DNA of 64,000 bases from Serripes groenlandicus. Its lineage: Eukaryota; Mollusca; Bivalvia; Cardiida; Cardiidae. A program made the translations under genes and the position numbers. A model generated the notes under the pieces. The model did no database searches. It was not told where the DNA came from and saw only the letters and a list, made by a program, of their open reading frames with translations. Of this stretch, positions 21,627-36,600 are shown one piece after another. Location of the stretch: NCBI GenBank assembly GCA_031761405.1, contig JASEVX010000017.1:9859675-9923674 (forward strand). Direction: 5' to 3'. The first letter of the stretch is position 1. Every line of letters begins with the position of its first letter.

Positions 21627-24600
21627 GTAAGAACCCCTGATTTTATACTGCGATTCTGTCTATCTTTTTAATCTTTACATCGAAGGCGTAGTAATTAAAC
21701 AGAGGGAGATTAACTGTTGAATCATTTAACCCTTTCCTTCATATTCTGAAACAATTTGAAAATTGAACATTGAATATCTCCTACATCATTTTATGGTATT
21801 CTAAAGTGTAATATCTCATAGAGGAAAACCCTTCTTGGAGCAATAGTTAAATTGTTTCTGATGTGACATAGTTTGGTTACAGTCATGCACATCAGGGGCG
21901 TACCTTTGCAATAATCAATGTGTATTCCGTCTCGTGAGAAAACCAACGTTGTGGACTCTGCGTAAAGTATCGGCCCGGATCAGCCTAAGCATGCCACACA
22001 GGCCTTCCCGGATAGACACTTTTCGCCTCCTGTGGATTTACCGCGGACAGCGCAGGCTGATCTGGTCGATACATTACGCAGATGTCTATCGCCGCAGCTG
22101 CATTTTAGGGCATTTGAGAAAAAATATGTAGGCACGTGCCTGCAGTGCCTAAAGGGAGCTACGCCCCTTGTACATAACAACGACTTGATTGTAAGACTGG
22201 AAACCAATCTAGTAGTGCCATATGAAATTTATGTAATGGATGGGATTTTGACGTTCCCAGAGAGGACTTTATATACGTTTGTTCATATTTTCTATTCTAT
22301 TATTATTGGTAGTGTCAAAATCCCATTACATTAAATTTAATATCATATAACACTACTAGTTTGGTTACCAGTCTTACGCTCAAGTCTTCGTTACAACGCC
22401 GAAACCAAACTATGAAAACGACCTCACGTCAGCGGTTTGACGTTATAACGTTAGTCACTTTGGCGCTAAAACCAGCAAATTTCATGGACATTTTTTCGAA
22501 ATACACCTCATAAATCACGTTATTTGATAAATAGAATACCTCATTCGTTTCTATTTATTATCACTTTTAATAACCTCGTTAACTAAGCTGAATATGCCGT
22601 TCACGGCATAGTATCTTAGTAAACTCGTTTATTAAAAGTGATAATAAATAAACACTCGTGAAATATCCTCTATATATTGAATGAAATTACAATGGTATTT
22701 GAAAAGTTACAAAAAATTACAACACTATGCTCCAGTCGATTAAGAGGTTATTTTGACCGCCTTTCCCATTCACTTAACTTGTCAGCTACATGTTTTGTTG
22801 TTGTTGACTATTTTATGCGATACGACTATCATTAAACTGGTATTTAAAAAGTGACAATTTGATCCAGGCGCTTGAGATGTTATTTGGACTGCCTTTTCCT
22901 ATTCACTTAACACGTTAGCCACATGTTTTTGTTGTGATGCGTCTTTCGTTAAACTGGTATTTATATTAAAGGGAGAACTTAATTTATTTTATATTTTCCA
23001 GTTATTGATGCGATGGGAAAGGTGCCAAGCAATGTACTCGGTCTACAATTGAAATGGCTCGGAAGTTTTGAAGAATGTACGAATATCAGGGGTCCAGCCG
23101 GTCAAGGTATTGCACAAATCAAAGGAAGATATTGCCGGAATGAGATCCGTATTCCAGGACTGGAGGTAAGTAATCCTTTCCGACATACAGACGCATCTTC
23201 AACGGATGACTTTTGGAAATGTTGTTTCAAAAAACAAATTAGAGCTAGTTTCATTTACGTGATACTTTCCTGTATTAAAATGAGCAGTTGCCAGTTCAAA
23301 TGGTATCGGGCAATACGTCATATAAAAGAAAAGAGTCTGTTCTACTATACTAATCAGTTTTCGTAATTCGATGCGTAACCGTTCAAGAGTTCAAGCATTT
23401 TGTGGCTCAAAACATGTTTGGTTCACATAAATTCTCATGTAGAGATGTAACACACACATTAACAACAAACACGCGCAAAAAAATCATCCAAATTTTCTCC
23501 AGAAGTTTACGTCTGCAACGGCCTTATGACGTCATTTTCGAACGACTAGATGTCGTCAACGGAAAACCCCAAAGCTTCCCCTGATGAACAAACTTTTGAA
23601 AAAAACACTTATTCCAGCATTGTCAGTAATTTGTATTCTTTAAGTAAGCTCAAGACCACATGCAACATTTAACTATACCAGAAGACGACCACTTGAACGT
23701 TTCAGAAATATTAAACTAACATGACGTTACTTCCCAATGCAATCTCATTAAAACCAGATATAAACTTGCACACTCGTAATATATACGTACATAGAAATTT
23801 TTCAGTCTGATTTTTTTGAGATTGTTCCCAATGTTAAACGTCTGCCATAAAACTTCAAAAACGACGTTTTAGACTAGCTCCAATTTATGACGTGCATCAC
23901 TGTAATGTTTTTAACTTTACAAAAAAATCATCCAAATTTTCTCCAGAAGTTTACGTCTGCAACGGCCTTATGACAGTGCATCACTGTAATGTTTTTAACT
24001 TTACAAAATAATCATTCTTTCATTTATAGAGATGTTCCATTGGTATATTGAAGTGTTTTCAAAGTCATCTGCTGCAGATTCATTGTATGACGGAAAGGGT
24101 TAGATAGCCTGATTAGGATTCAGTGTACTACGAATTGCACGGGTTCTACAAAACTGAAAACATGGTCAGTTTGTGAAAAACGTTGGGAACTACAAAATGA
24201 TACATGCTGTAGATACGTTGTTAAAATACATTTCTATTAGAAAAACTTAAAGTAGGTCAATATTGGCATTATTAAAAGGTTGATATGTGTGTACATACGA
24301 TGGAATACGTGGATAGATTGGATGTCTCATCTCCTAGCTTTTCGGATTCCCTTATGAACGACTAGGGGTTCAAACCCGTTTTCGCCAGACATTTTGGTCA
24401 CCGTGATTTGTTTGACATATTGTTCATATTGAAATTTCATATGCAATATTGTAAACCGTATGTATATTTTTTCGAAATATGCCTCATAAATCACTTTATG
24501 TGATAAATCGAATATCTCATTCGTGTTTATTTATTATCACTTTTAATAAACTCGTTAACTAAGTTGAATATGATGCTCGCCAAGGATCGCGGCATATCAT

Positions 24601-27600
24601 CTAATTAAACTCGTTTATTTAAAAGTGATAATAAAAACACTCTCATGAAATATCCGATATTTATGTTTTCTTCCTTTAAATCCCATTTACAAGTATAAAC
24701 CTACCTGTAATTATATTTTATCCCTCTCTCTTCATTTGTGATATTTTGTTATTATTATTGTTATATTGTACTATTGGCTGCCGGCCTAGATACGAGAATT
24801 AAAGATATCAATGTCTGTGAATATACCTATGTCTATAAACTTATTTGTGGAAGATGTCTGGGGTTTTTGTATGTTGTAGGCTGGCATAACTGTTGGAACG
24901 TGCATGCCAGATTCCTGTTCCACTTCAGACACACTCGGGACGCTATTATCGGGTAGGCTTTTGTATAAAACGTTTAAATCACCTGAGCCAGAGGTCCAAG
25001 GTGATATATTCTGATCACTCTCTGTCCGTCGTTTGTCGTCGTCGTACATTGTTAACTTTTAGCTTTAAACGACATCTCCTAAACCAATGGACCAATTTCA
25101 ACATAACTTCACAGGAATGTTACTTTCAATGTTCCTGTATCGGCCATTTGGATTTCAATATAACTTGGTAGAAATTTTCGTTAAATTATCCTTCACAAAC
25201 ATGTTCAAGAGATATTACTTAGTTGAAAAGCATGGCTGCCAGGCGGCATCAGAAAAGGGAAAACATTACAAAGTTTTAAAATTACTTTCTTGGGTAGGTA
25301 TATCACAAATATTTTTTACTGGTAAGCTGTTTCATTCATAGTGTCTACCTTTGCAGTTTCATTCCCATTCTTGTTTTCAAATATATCTGCTAGTTGCCAA
25401 ACAATTGTCCCTGAGACAGTTTTGTTGTGTTCTGAGAATGCACGTTGATATCTATTTTTAGCTCGCCAGTACGAAGTACAGGAGAGCTTATGTGTTACCC
25501 CCGGCGTCGGCACCGTCGGCACCGTCGGCGGCGTCGGCGTCGGCGGTGGCGTAGACACCTAGGTTTAAGGTTTGTGTTTAAGGTTTTCATTTGGGTTTTA
25601 AGGGTTTATACCTTTAGGAACCATTTGTCATCCATCTACGCACACCACTACACCCGTCCTGACCCTGGGTCAAGGTCAAGGTAATTTCTACTTGGTTCTA
25701 CTTGGTTCAGTTACAAGGTTTAAGGTTTGCGTTTAACGTTTAACATATCACTCTGCATTCACTATTATGACATTGATTGCTTTCATATTTAGTTTATACA
25801 TTTAGGAACTATTGGTCATCCATCTACGCACACCACTACACCCGTTCTGACCCTGGGTCAACGTCAAGGTCATTTCTACTTGGTTCAGTTACAAGGTTTA
25901 AGGTTTGCGTTTAACGTTTAACATATCACTCTGCATTCACTATTATGACATTGATTGCTTTCATATTTAGTTTATACATTTAGGAACTATTGGTCATCCA
26001 TCTACGCACACCACTACACCCGTTCTGACCCTGGGTCAAGGTCAAGGTCATTTCTACTTGGTTCAGTTACAAGGTTTAAGGTTTGCGTTTAACGTTTAAC
26101 ATATCACTCTGCATTCACTATTATGACATTGATTGCTTTCATATTTAGTTTATACATTTAGGAACTATTGGTCATCCATCTACGCACACCACTACACCCG
26201 TTCTGACCCTGGGTCAAGGTCAAGGTCATTTCTACTTGGTTCAGTTACAAGGTTTAAGGTTTGCGTTTAACGTTTAACATATATCACTCTGCATTCACTA
26301 TTATGACATTGATTGCTTTCATATTTAGTTTATACATTTAGGAACTATTGGTCCATCTACGCACCCCACTACACCCGTCCTGACCCTGGGTCAAGGTCAC
26401 GGTCATTTCTACTTGGTTCTGTTATATGGTTTAAGGTTTCTGTTTTAACATATCACTCTGCATGCATTATTATGACATTGATTGCTTTCATATTTAATTT
26501 ATACGTTTATGAACTATTGGTAATCAATCTACGCACACCACTACACACTTCCTGACCCTGTGTCAAGGTCAAGGTCATTTCTACTTGGTTCTGTTACAAG
26601 GTTTAAGGTTTGCGTTTAACGTTTAACATATCACTCTGCATTCACTATTATGACATTGATTGCTTTCATATTCAGTTTATACATTTAGGAACTATTGGTC
26701 ATCCATCTACGCATACCACTACACCCGTCCTGACCCTGGGTCAAGGTCAAGGTCATTTCTACTTGGTTCAGTTACAAGGTTTAAGGTTTGCGTTTAACGT
26801 TTAACATGTCACTCTGCATTCACTATTATGACATTGATTGGTTTCATATTTAGTTTATACATTTACGAACTATTGGTCATCCATCTACGCACACCACTAC
26901 ACCCGTCCTGACCCTGGGTCAAGGTCAAGGTCATTTCTACTTGGTTCAGTTACAAGGTTTAAGGTTTGCGTTTAACGTTTAACATGTCACTCTGCAGTCA
27001 CTATTATGACATTGATTGGTTTCAGATTTAGTTTATACATTTACGAACTATTGGTCATCCATCTACGCACACCACTACACTCGTCCTGACCCTGGGGTCA
27101 AGGTCAAGGTCAAGATCATCCTAGTTACACTTTGTTTTGAGGCCAAAAATATGGAATTTTGACAAATCTGTTCATAATTTTATAACTGGATTGCAGTGAA
27201 CAATTCTTTTACAACTTTCCATATTAGTTACTTATGGGTTAGTACTTCTCATATAGTATGTTACACATACTGCTGCATCTCCATTTTACGGCTTAATACT
27301 AAATTTTGAAACAGCACCCCTAAGCGAGCTCCATTGTCATCTGACAATTCTTGTTAATATTGCATACTACAAATCACGCAGAATGTGCTGTAAATTTGTC
27401 TGTATCTTGCTAATACTTATGTCGAGCTGCTACTTTTTTCTTGTCATATTAGAATTCTTTTTTATTAAAGTACAGGTATGCAAATTAGTGATATCTACGT
27501 TCCTGATTATATGTATTCTATATTTTCGAATTTATCTTATAGAACAAAATTAATGCGTATGTAGGATTCGTTGTAACTTTAAGATTACATATACATTGGC

Positions 27601-30600
27601 AACATTGAAGGGAGAAAGGAATCGTATGATTGACTAAATAAAACTTTCTTAAAAGAAGAACAGATGGTCGAATATAAATTAGATTGAATTTCACTATTGG
27701 AAAGCAAAAAAATAAAAAGTTTGCCTAGCATGCGATTCGAACCCATGAACATTCACCTTTTAATTCTGAACTAAGTAATAACATTCACAAAGAAATAAAA
27801 CAAACAAAAACCCTAGGGTATTCAATAGATTTAAACATTGAAATGTCAAAAATGTTAAGTACCTATTTATCTTAAAAGACTAGGGTCTGAGTGTTATACG
27901 AACTGATTACTCGATACACATCAAACATGGTCAGAGTCTGAGTGTTATAAATACTGAGTACCCTGTACACATCAAACATGGTCAGGGTCTGAGTGTTATA
28001 AGAACTGAATACCCGGTACACATCAAACATGGTCAGGGTCTGAGTGTTATAAGAACTGATTACTCGATACACATCAAACATGGTCAGGGTCTGAGTGTTA
28101 TTAGTACTAAATACCCGGTACAAATCAAACATGGACAGAGTCTGAGTGTTATAAGAACTGAATACCCGATACACATCAAACATGGTCAGGTTATGAGTGT
28201 TATAAGTACTGAACATCCGGTACAAATCGAACATTGTCAGGGTCTGAGTGTTATAAATACTGAGTACCCTTCACACATCAAACATGGTCAGGGTCTGAGT
28301 GTTATTAGTACTAAAGACCCGGTACAAATCAAACATGGACAGAGTCTGAGTGTTATAAGAACTGAATAGCCGGTACACATCAAACATGGTCAGGGTCTGA
28401 GTGTTATAAGAACTGATTACCCGGATAAATCAAACAAGGTCATGGTCTGAGTGTTATAAAAACTGAATACCTGGTACACATCAAAGATGGTCTGGGTCTG
28501 AGTGTTATTAGTACTGAATACCCGGTACACATCAAACATGGTCAGGTTATGAGTGTTATAAGTACTGAACATCCGGTACAAATCGAACATTGTCAGGGTC
28601 TGAGTGTTATAAATACTGAGTACCCTTCACACATCAAACATGGTCAGGGTAGAGTGTTATAAGAACTGAATACCCGCTACACATCAAACATGGTCAGGGT
28701 CTGAGTGTTATAAGAACTGAATACCCGGTACACATCAAACATGGTCATGGTCTGGGTGTTATAAGAACTGAATACCCGGTACAAATCAAACATGGACAGA
28801 GTCTGAGTGTTATAAGAACTGAATACCCGGTACACATCAAAATTGGTCAGGGTCTGAGTGTTATAAGAACTGATTACCCGGGATAAATCAAACAAGGTCA
28901 TGGTCTGAGTGTTATAAAAACTCAATAACCGGTACACATCAAACATGGTCTGGGTCTGAGTGTTATTAGTACTGAATACCCGGTACACATCAAACATGGT
29001 CCGGGTCCGAGTGTTATAAGAACTGAATACCAGGTACACATCAAATATGGTCAGGGTCTGAGTGTTATCAGTACTGAACATCCGGTACACATCAAACATG
29101 GTCAGGTTATGAGTGTTATAAGAACTGATTACTCGATACACATCAAACATGGTCAGGGTCTGAGTGTTATAAGAACTGAATACCCGGTACACATCAAACA
29201 TGGTCAGGGTCTGAGTGTTATAAGAACTGATTACCCGGATAAATCAAACAAGGTCATGGTCTGAGTGTTATAAAAACTGAATACCCGGTACACATCAAAG
29301 ATGGTCTGGGTCTGAGTGTTATTAGTACTGAATACCCGATACACATCAAACATGGTCAGGTTATGAGTGTTATAAGTACTGAACATCCGGTACAAATCGA
29401 ACATTGTCAGGGTCTGAGTGTTATAAATACTGAGTACCCTTCACACATCAAACATGGTCAGGGTAGAGTGTTATAAGAACTGAATACCCGCTACACATCA
29501 AACATGGTCAGGGTCTGAGTGTTATAAGAACTGAATACCCGCTACACATCAAACATGGTCATGGTCTGGGTGTTATAAGAACTGAATACCCGGTACAAAT
29601 CAAACATGGACAGAGTCTGAGTGTTATAAGAACTGAATACCCGGTACACATCAAACATGGTCAGGGTCTGAGTGTTATAATAACTGATTACCCGGGATAA
29701 ATCAAACAAGGTCATGGTCTGAGTGTTATAAAAACTCAACAACCGGTACACATCAAACATGGTCTGGGTCTGAGTGTTATTAGTACTGAATACCCGGTAC
29801 ACATCAAACATGGTCAGGTTATGAGTGTTATAAGAACTGATTACTCGATACACATCAAACATGGTCATGGTCTGAGTGTTATAAGAACTGAATACCCGCT
29901 ACACATCAAACATGGTCAGGGTCTGGGTGTTATAAGAACTGATTACTCGCTACACATCAAACATGGTTAGGGTCTGAGTGTTATTAGTACTAAATACCCG
30001 GTACAAATCAAACATGGACAGAGTCTGAGTGTTATAAGAACTGAATACCCGGTACACATCAAACATGGTCAGGGTCTGAGTGTTATAAGAGCAGATTACC
30101 CGGGCTAAATCAAACAAGGTCATGGTCTGAGTGTTATAAAAACTTAATAACCGGTACACATCAAACATGGTCTGGGTCTGAGTGTTATTAGTACTGAATA
30201 CCCGGTACACATCAAACATGGTCCGGGTCCGAGTGTTATAAGAACTGAATACCCGCTACACATCAAACATGTTCAGGGTCTGAGTGTTATTAGTACTGAA
30301 TACCCGGTACACATCAAACATGGTCAGGGTATGAGTGTTATCAGTCCTAAACATCCGGTACACATCGAACATTGTCAGGGCGTGAGTGTTATAAATACTG
30401 AGTACCCGGTACACATCAAACATGGTCAGGGTCTGAGTGTTATTAGTACTGAATACCCGGTACACATCAAACATGGTCAGGTTATGAGTGTTATAAGAAC
30501 TGATTACTCGATACACATCAAACATGGTCAGGGTCTGAGTGTTATAAATACTAAATACCCGGTACAAATCAAACATGGACAGAGTCTGAGTGTTATAAGA

Positions 30601-33600
30601 ACTGAATACCCGATACACATCAAACATGGTCAGGTTATGAGTGTTATAAGAACTGATTACTCGATACACATCAATCATGGTCAGGGTCCGAGTGTTATTA
30701 GCACTAAATACCCGGTACACATCAATCATGGTCTGGGTCTGAGTGTTATTAGCACTAAATACCCGGTACACATCAAACATGGTCAGGGTATGAGTGTTAT
30801 TATCACTAAATACCCGGTACACATCAAACATGGTCTGGGTCTGAGTGTTATTAGCACTAAATACCAGGTACACATCAATCATGGTCAGGGTCCGAGTGTT
30901 CTAGGAATTTAATACTCGGTACAAAAACAAACATGATCAGGGTCTGAGTGTTATTAGTACTGAATACTCAGTACACATCAAACATGGTCAGCGTCTGAGT
31001 GTTATAAGTACTAAATATCCGGTACACATCAAACATGGTCATCGTCTGAGTGTTATTAGTACTAAATATCCGGTACAAATCCGGATTCGAAATATCCGGT
31101 ACACATCAAACATGGTCAGCGTCTGAGTGTTATTAGTACTAAATATCCGGTACACATCAAACATGGTCATCGTCTTAGTGTTATTAGTACTAAATATCCG
31201 GTACAAATCCGGATTCGAAATATCCGGTACACATCAAACATGGTCAGGGTCTGAGTGTTATTAGTACTAAATATCCGGTACACATCAAACATGGTCATCG
31301 TCTTAGTGTTATTAGTACTAAATATCCGGTACAAATCCGGATTCGAAATATCCGGTACACATCGATCCAAGTATTTGCGACATTATTGTTTACACTAAGC
31401 ATTACATGTTCTTATAGTTAAATTACTTTTCACAACAATTTACTTCCATGATTTCAGTACAGAAACTTTTGTTAAACGGAAGCACCCCGCTGGTACCTGA
31501 TATAACATGTGTTGAAGAACTGAAGTTTGGAAGAGACGCTGTCATAGTAACGTAAGTTGATTAAAACAGTATCCCTTTTCCAATTGCAGACAAGTTTTAG
31601 CGCAACCTTTGGCCACACTGTTTTAAACCTTATTTAACAATTAAGCTATCTTTTATGGAGATTTTTCAGGTTTTTGCCACTATGTTTTCAAAGACATCTA
31701 CTGCAAATTGGTTGTATGTGGGAAAGAGTTAACTTAAACAAAAATGAGACCGTTTATTGGAAAGGGTCAAGTTGGATGTTTTATCCTTTTCCACTTGCAG
31801 ACGCACTTTGACGCAACTACAGCAAAAAACTATTGAAAACATTGTGACAAATGGAGAATTTCTCTTTTTGTCACAATGCTTTCATTTCTCTCGTCTATAT
31901 TTGTTATACTATTATTTTAGTAGTGAGTTTCCATATTCTTGCCTAGATGTTTTCAAACTCGTCTGCTGCTGTTTTGCTTTATGTTTGAAAAGGTAAACAA
32001 TGTAGATACGTATCGGCCCGGACATCTGCTAAGTCTGATCAAGATCCACATAGTGTTAGAAATTTCTGCCAAATTGTGACGATTCCACTGAACAGATGGA
32101 CAGGGGGATCTGGACCTACACTTTTCAAAAATGCCAAATTGTACTTTTATCACGGATGGGTTCAAATAAACGTGTGAACTAGTTTCCTCTCCTAGAAGAT
32201 GGAACATTTAAAGATGTTGTTTCACTGTTAAATTGGATTACAAACGAAATAGGTGCTGCGTGTGATTGCATAACACTTACTCTTTCAGCGCAAATTCAGT
32301 ATTGAAATCAGAATGGTTAGCCTTTTTGTTATCAAATTATACCAAAACTCTTATTCCAAGAAAATACAAGTCTCCTGATTTTGAGCATGGAATAAATTTA
32401 ATTACTTGAATAAATTCGACTCAGAAATAGTTAAAACCTGGATCAGCTGTTGCATATATGTACATGCAGCAGAAGGTTCTCGAGGCTGACAACAAACACA
32501 CCGCAAATAACACACCCAGCCAGAATCTTTTCTTCACACAGATGTTAAAGTTTGTTGATTCATTTAACTATTTTTCTTTCAGATGCATTCTTGTTGTGTT
32601 CGGCTTTGTTGTATTTTTTGGAACACTCTACGATGTTGTTATGGTTCAGATGAAATCGGAACAAGCTTCGAAGAAGAATTCATCCTCGGAATCGTCAGAA
32701 GGTTTATCTTCAACCACGAGGTCAGGTCTGTTTGAAACGATCAAAACAAGGACATCTCCGGGGTACATCAATGATACGTTCACTCCCGGTGAAGAGGAAA
32801 TGAGTACAGACCAAGATTTCTCGATTGATGGAGAAGTGAAAATCAATGACGTCATGGTAAACATACCAAAGGAAGACAGATGTGTTTCACAGGCTGACGT
32901 TTCTAACAAAAGTGAGCTATCCTTTCCCCCATTTTAGATATCTGGTTCAAACGCTTGCATGTGATTGATTGCATTCTATTTAGCTATTGTTTAGTGGCTT
33001 AACAGACATCAGTACCATTTAGAGTACACAAATTACTCTCATTTCATTAACTGATCTTGTAAAACATGTACTCGATCAGGTTAAGATGTCATATTTTTAC
33101 TTTTAAAGACAACTTGATGTTATCATGGTACTTTCAAGTAATTTTGTTATTTTACGTAGCGCCAACAACATTATTTTAACCATTTTGATGGTGTAGACCT
33201 ATGTAGGATCCTCCTCAGGTGCGGGAGGTCACAGGTTCAATCCCTGGATAGGTCATACCCAAATCTTTGAAAATGGTAGTAATGGATTGTCCTTCTTGGC
33301 GCTTTAATTGTAAGGTGATCCCCTCGAACCTGAGGGACAATGATAGAAATCAGTTATACAATTGTTCTGATGTTGGTTTTAAATACCCGAATGGGTACCG
33401 AACCCTGATGCCCTTTTCCTGCGGTGGACGCTGTAACCACTACACCAGCAAGTCGATCGAAATATTTAATCAATCCATATGATCCGTTCCAAGAGAAAAC
33501 CAACATTATGGTCTCTGCGTAAAGGATCGACATGGATCAGCCTAAGCATGCCGCAAAGGCTAATCCGGGCAGACACTTTTCGCCTCCTGTGAATTTTCGG

Positions 33601-36600
33601 TTTCAGGAATCATTACTCTATTCCTCTATCCCCCTGAGATGAAATGTGTCGGCTCGGATTAGTTGCTCGGATTGCGAAGGCTGATCTGGATTGATACATT
33701 ACGCGGATTCCATTATGTTGGTTTTCTGTGGAACGGCTCATCGATATATAAAGATCTAAATATAACATCATTAATGATTATACTCCCATGACTTTTATTA
33801 ACCTGTTCCCACATAGAACAATTTTTTTTTAGCAGACGACTTTGAATACATCAAGGGAAAATAAAAAAAATCTGTATATATTATGACATTATTATTGGAT
33901 AGGGTTGAAAACATTGCGACCAAAGGAGAACTAATTCATAATGAGCAATTTCTAGTTTTGTCACAATGTTTTTTTCAAAGTCCTCTGCTTCAGAGGCGTC
34001 TGAAAGCGTTTGTATGTTGAAAAAGGTTTATATACCATGTGTGAACCTTTCTTTTTGAAGGAGCATTAGAGAAGGCTATGCTGTCTTTCTCCGCTTATAC
34101 AAATGGGGTAAAGATACTGAGTACTCATCAAGCTAGCGACTCTCTTGGCGCCATCAACGGTATTCGCTTCCTCAGTATGGGCTGGGTGATTCTTGGTCAC
34201 ACATACTATTTCGCCGCTGGATATGATGGTACTAATGAGTCGGTTTTTTTTTTTTTTTAACAATTGTGAACTATTTTTGAAATCTCCATCAGAGCTCTCC
34301 TCTCGATCAAGGGCGTTTTGCATATTCTAAAATCCTTATTTGACCCTCTAACCCTATGTTATGGGTACTCAAAAGAATCTCAGTCTCAGTTAGACGATTC
34401 TGTTGAGTACCCACGACATAGGATTTGCTTGGGTTATAAAAAAAGAGATATTGTGGGGAAAACAGCTGTGTATGCCTCCTTATCTGGACCTCTGCTCCAT
34501 GATGATCATTCATACACATGATTCTGTAATAACCAGAGAGATCGCAGACGGTTTTGGTCTTTCATTATTCAGACATTGCTGTATAAGTGGAATGTTATTT
34601 TCATGTTCAAAGAGATGTCTTGAATTGTGATGCATTAATTTAATAATGTTTATCCATGTACATGTATATCTAAAATATGAACTGTTTCTAAGCTAAAACT
34701 GTTGATCACATACCTAGAAAATACCGAACGCGTAGGTCAATCTTCTTTGCAGAGAGACGTTCTTTACACTCACTTACAAATAGTTAATTATAGGTGATTT
34801 AAGATGTTTATTTGGTTCGAAACAAATGAAGAAAAGAACAAACTGAGATGAAACTGGTTTTAATAGAAATATGACTTTAATGAACACTCTCTACCTATAA
34901 AGAGTGTGTAAAGAACGACAATTCTGCGAAGAAGAATGGGGTCACGAATCGGGTCTTTCGTATAAAATTATTTCGTCCTTCATACTTTTAAATGTGTCAT
35001 TAGATTCCCTACAGGCATTTTGCTTGCGTTTAGCATATTGTTATGCATCATTGACACAAGGGCGCTCATCATAATATAATTTTAAAACATGAGTAGTTTG
35101 TTATTTTCATTATAAAAAAGGAAGGAAAGAATTACAATAACATGTTGTAGGGTTCAGTTTATGTTCGAAATTAAGTTTGAAATTATATAACAATTTCAAT
35201 GAAATTTAACTGTTCAGCTGATATCATATTTCGAGGGTGGTCTACTTTGTAAATATATTGGACTACATTTAACATTTGTCAAAGTATGATATAATTAGGA
35301 TGCCAAGCTAATACAGAGGTCCAGATAAGGAGGGGTATTCAGCTCTTTTTACCACAATTTCTCTCTTATTATTAAAGCAAACCTTATGTTGTGTGTAACC
35401 TCAAAAGCATCGTCTCACTGAGACGATTCTTTTGAGTAACTACAACATATGGTTAAATGTTGAAATAAGGATTTTAGAACATAAAAAATGCCTCTTAACT
35501 AGAGCTCTGCTAATATCATTTTGAGAAAAAGAGAAAACTCGTGTCTTCAGCGATTTAACCCTTTTCTCATTGTTTTAAAAGTAGATTGCTGCAAAGGTGT
35601 CCAATGTTGACTTTAATAGGGGAAAGGTAAAATGACGTGCTATTGCATGCAAATCCTAAATTGTCTGTTTTGCGGTTTTATTGACAAATAATAAAATTCA
35701 AATATTCTGACAAACATCTTAGAAAGAGTATGTGGAATTCACAAATCTTATAATTATTCCTTAATGAAAGCACTGTAAACTTACTAAGACTAATGATTGG
35801 CAAGATAACTCATTTCCATTTCTGATCAATAATTAGTTGGCTGTGTGCATGGTCAACCTACCTTAGAATGGAAATTGGTCATAAACAATGAAATGCTTCA
35901 ATTATATTTCAATGAAGGACATTCACTTCGTTGACAAAAAAATGCAAGTTATGATACATTTTCACTTGACCCCACCCCTGTTGTTCCAATATTCCCCTCG
36001 GTTGATAACTGTTTTTTAAACTACTATAAAGTAAGTGTTATGCATAACTGCAGTATGGATTTCCGGCGAGAGTTTCAATACGTTTGCACTGATGTTTTCA
36101 AGGTCTTCTGCTGCTTACTTGTTATATTGGAGAAAGGGTTAAACACCGTTCATCTATTACAATTTGTTGTATAAACGTATCAATGATGTTGTATAATGGG
36201 CCGGTGGCCTAAATTGTGAAATTTATATCCAGTATATCTTGTAATCAGTCAACATGCTTTTCGACTTTCGACAAAAGTCTATATGACAAACGTCCTTCGT
36301 CTTCCACCAATGAGCTAACAGTCTATGTGGAAAAGCAGTCAGATGATTGTAATAACTGTTATTAGGATTTCAGGTGTGAGAAAGCCAGCAAACACATGTA
36401 TATGTAATTTTTCCACCGTGATATGATGTTCCAGATTGGATCTCCGATCATAGTGGTCATGATTAAGTGTGATTTGCCAAGGCACAATTTCTAGCTAGTT
36501 TGTTTATCATGTGTTAAGTCGCCGTGAAATAACTGAAATGATGAAAACCGGCTTAAAATCCCAATAAAGTAATCGTTCCTTTACATTAGTTGCCTGAGGT

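Larger units (their letters stand above)
32912..34060 (+). other. Copy 2 intron 4
   Basis: Contains two tRNA-derived SINE heads facing each other (33187-33256 and 33385-33455), a GAGCCGT MITE (33480-33740) and a foldback MITE (33798-34029). Confidence 0.7.

Noticed and set aside
27872..30912. Long repetitive open frames (up to 208 codons) on both strands
   Set aside because: They arise because the 51-bp unit is divisible by three. Both strands are open, frames stop wherever a unit has an indel, and there is no start context or other coding evidence.
27881..31360. CRISPR-like repeat array
   Set aside because: The repeats are directly adjacent with no unique spacers, and the setting is an animal intron.
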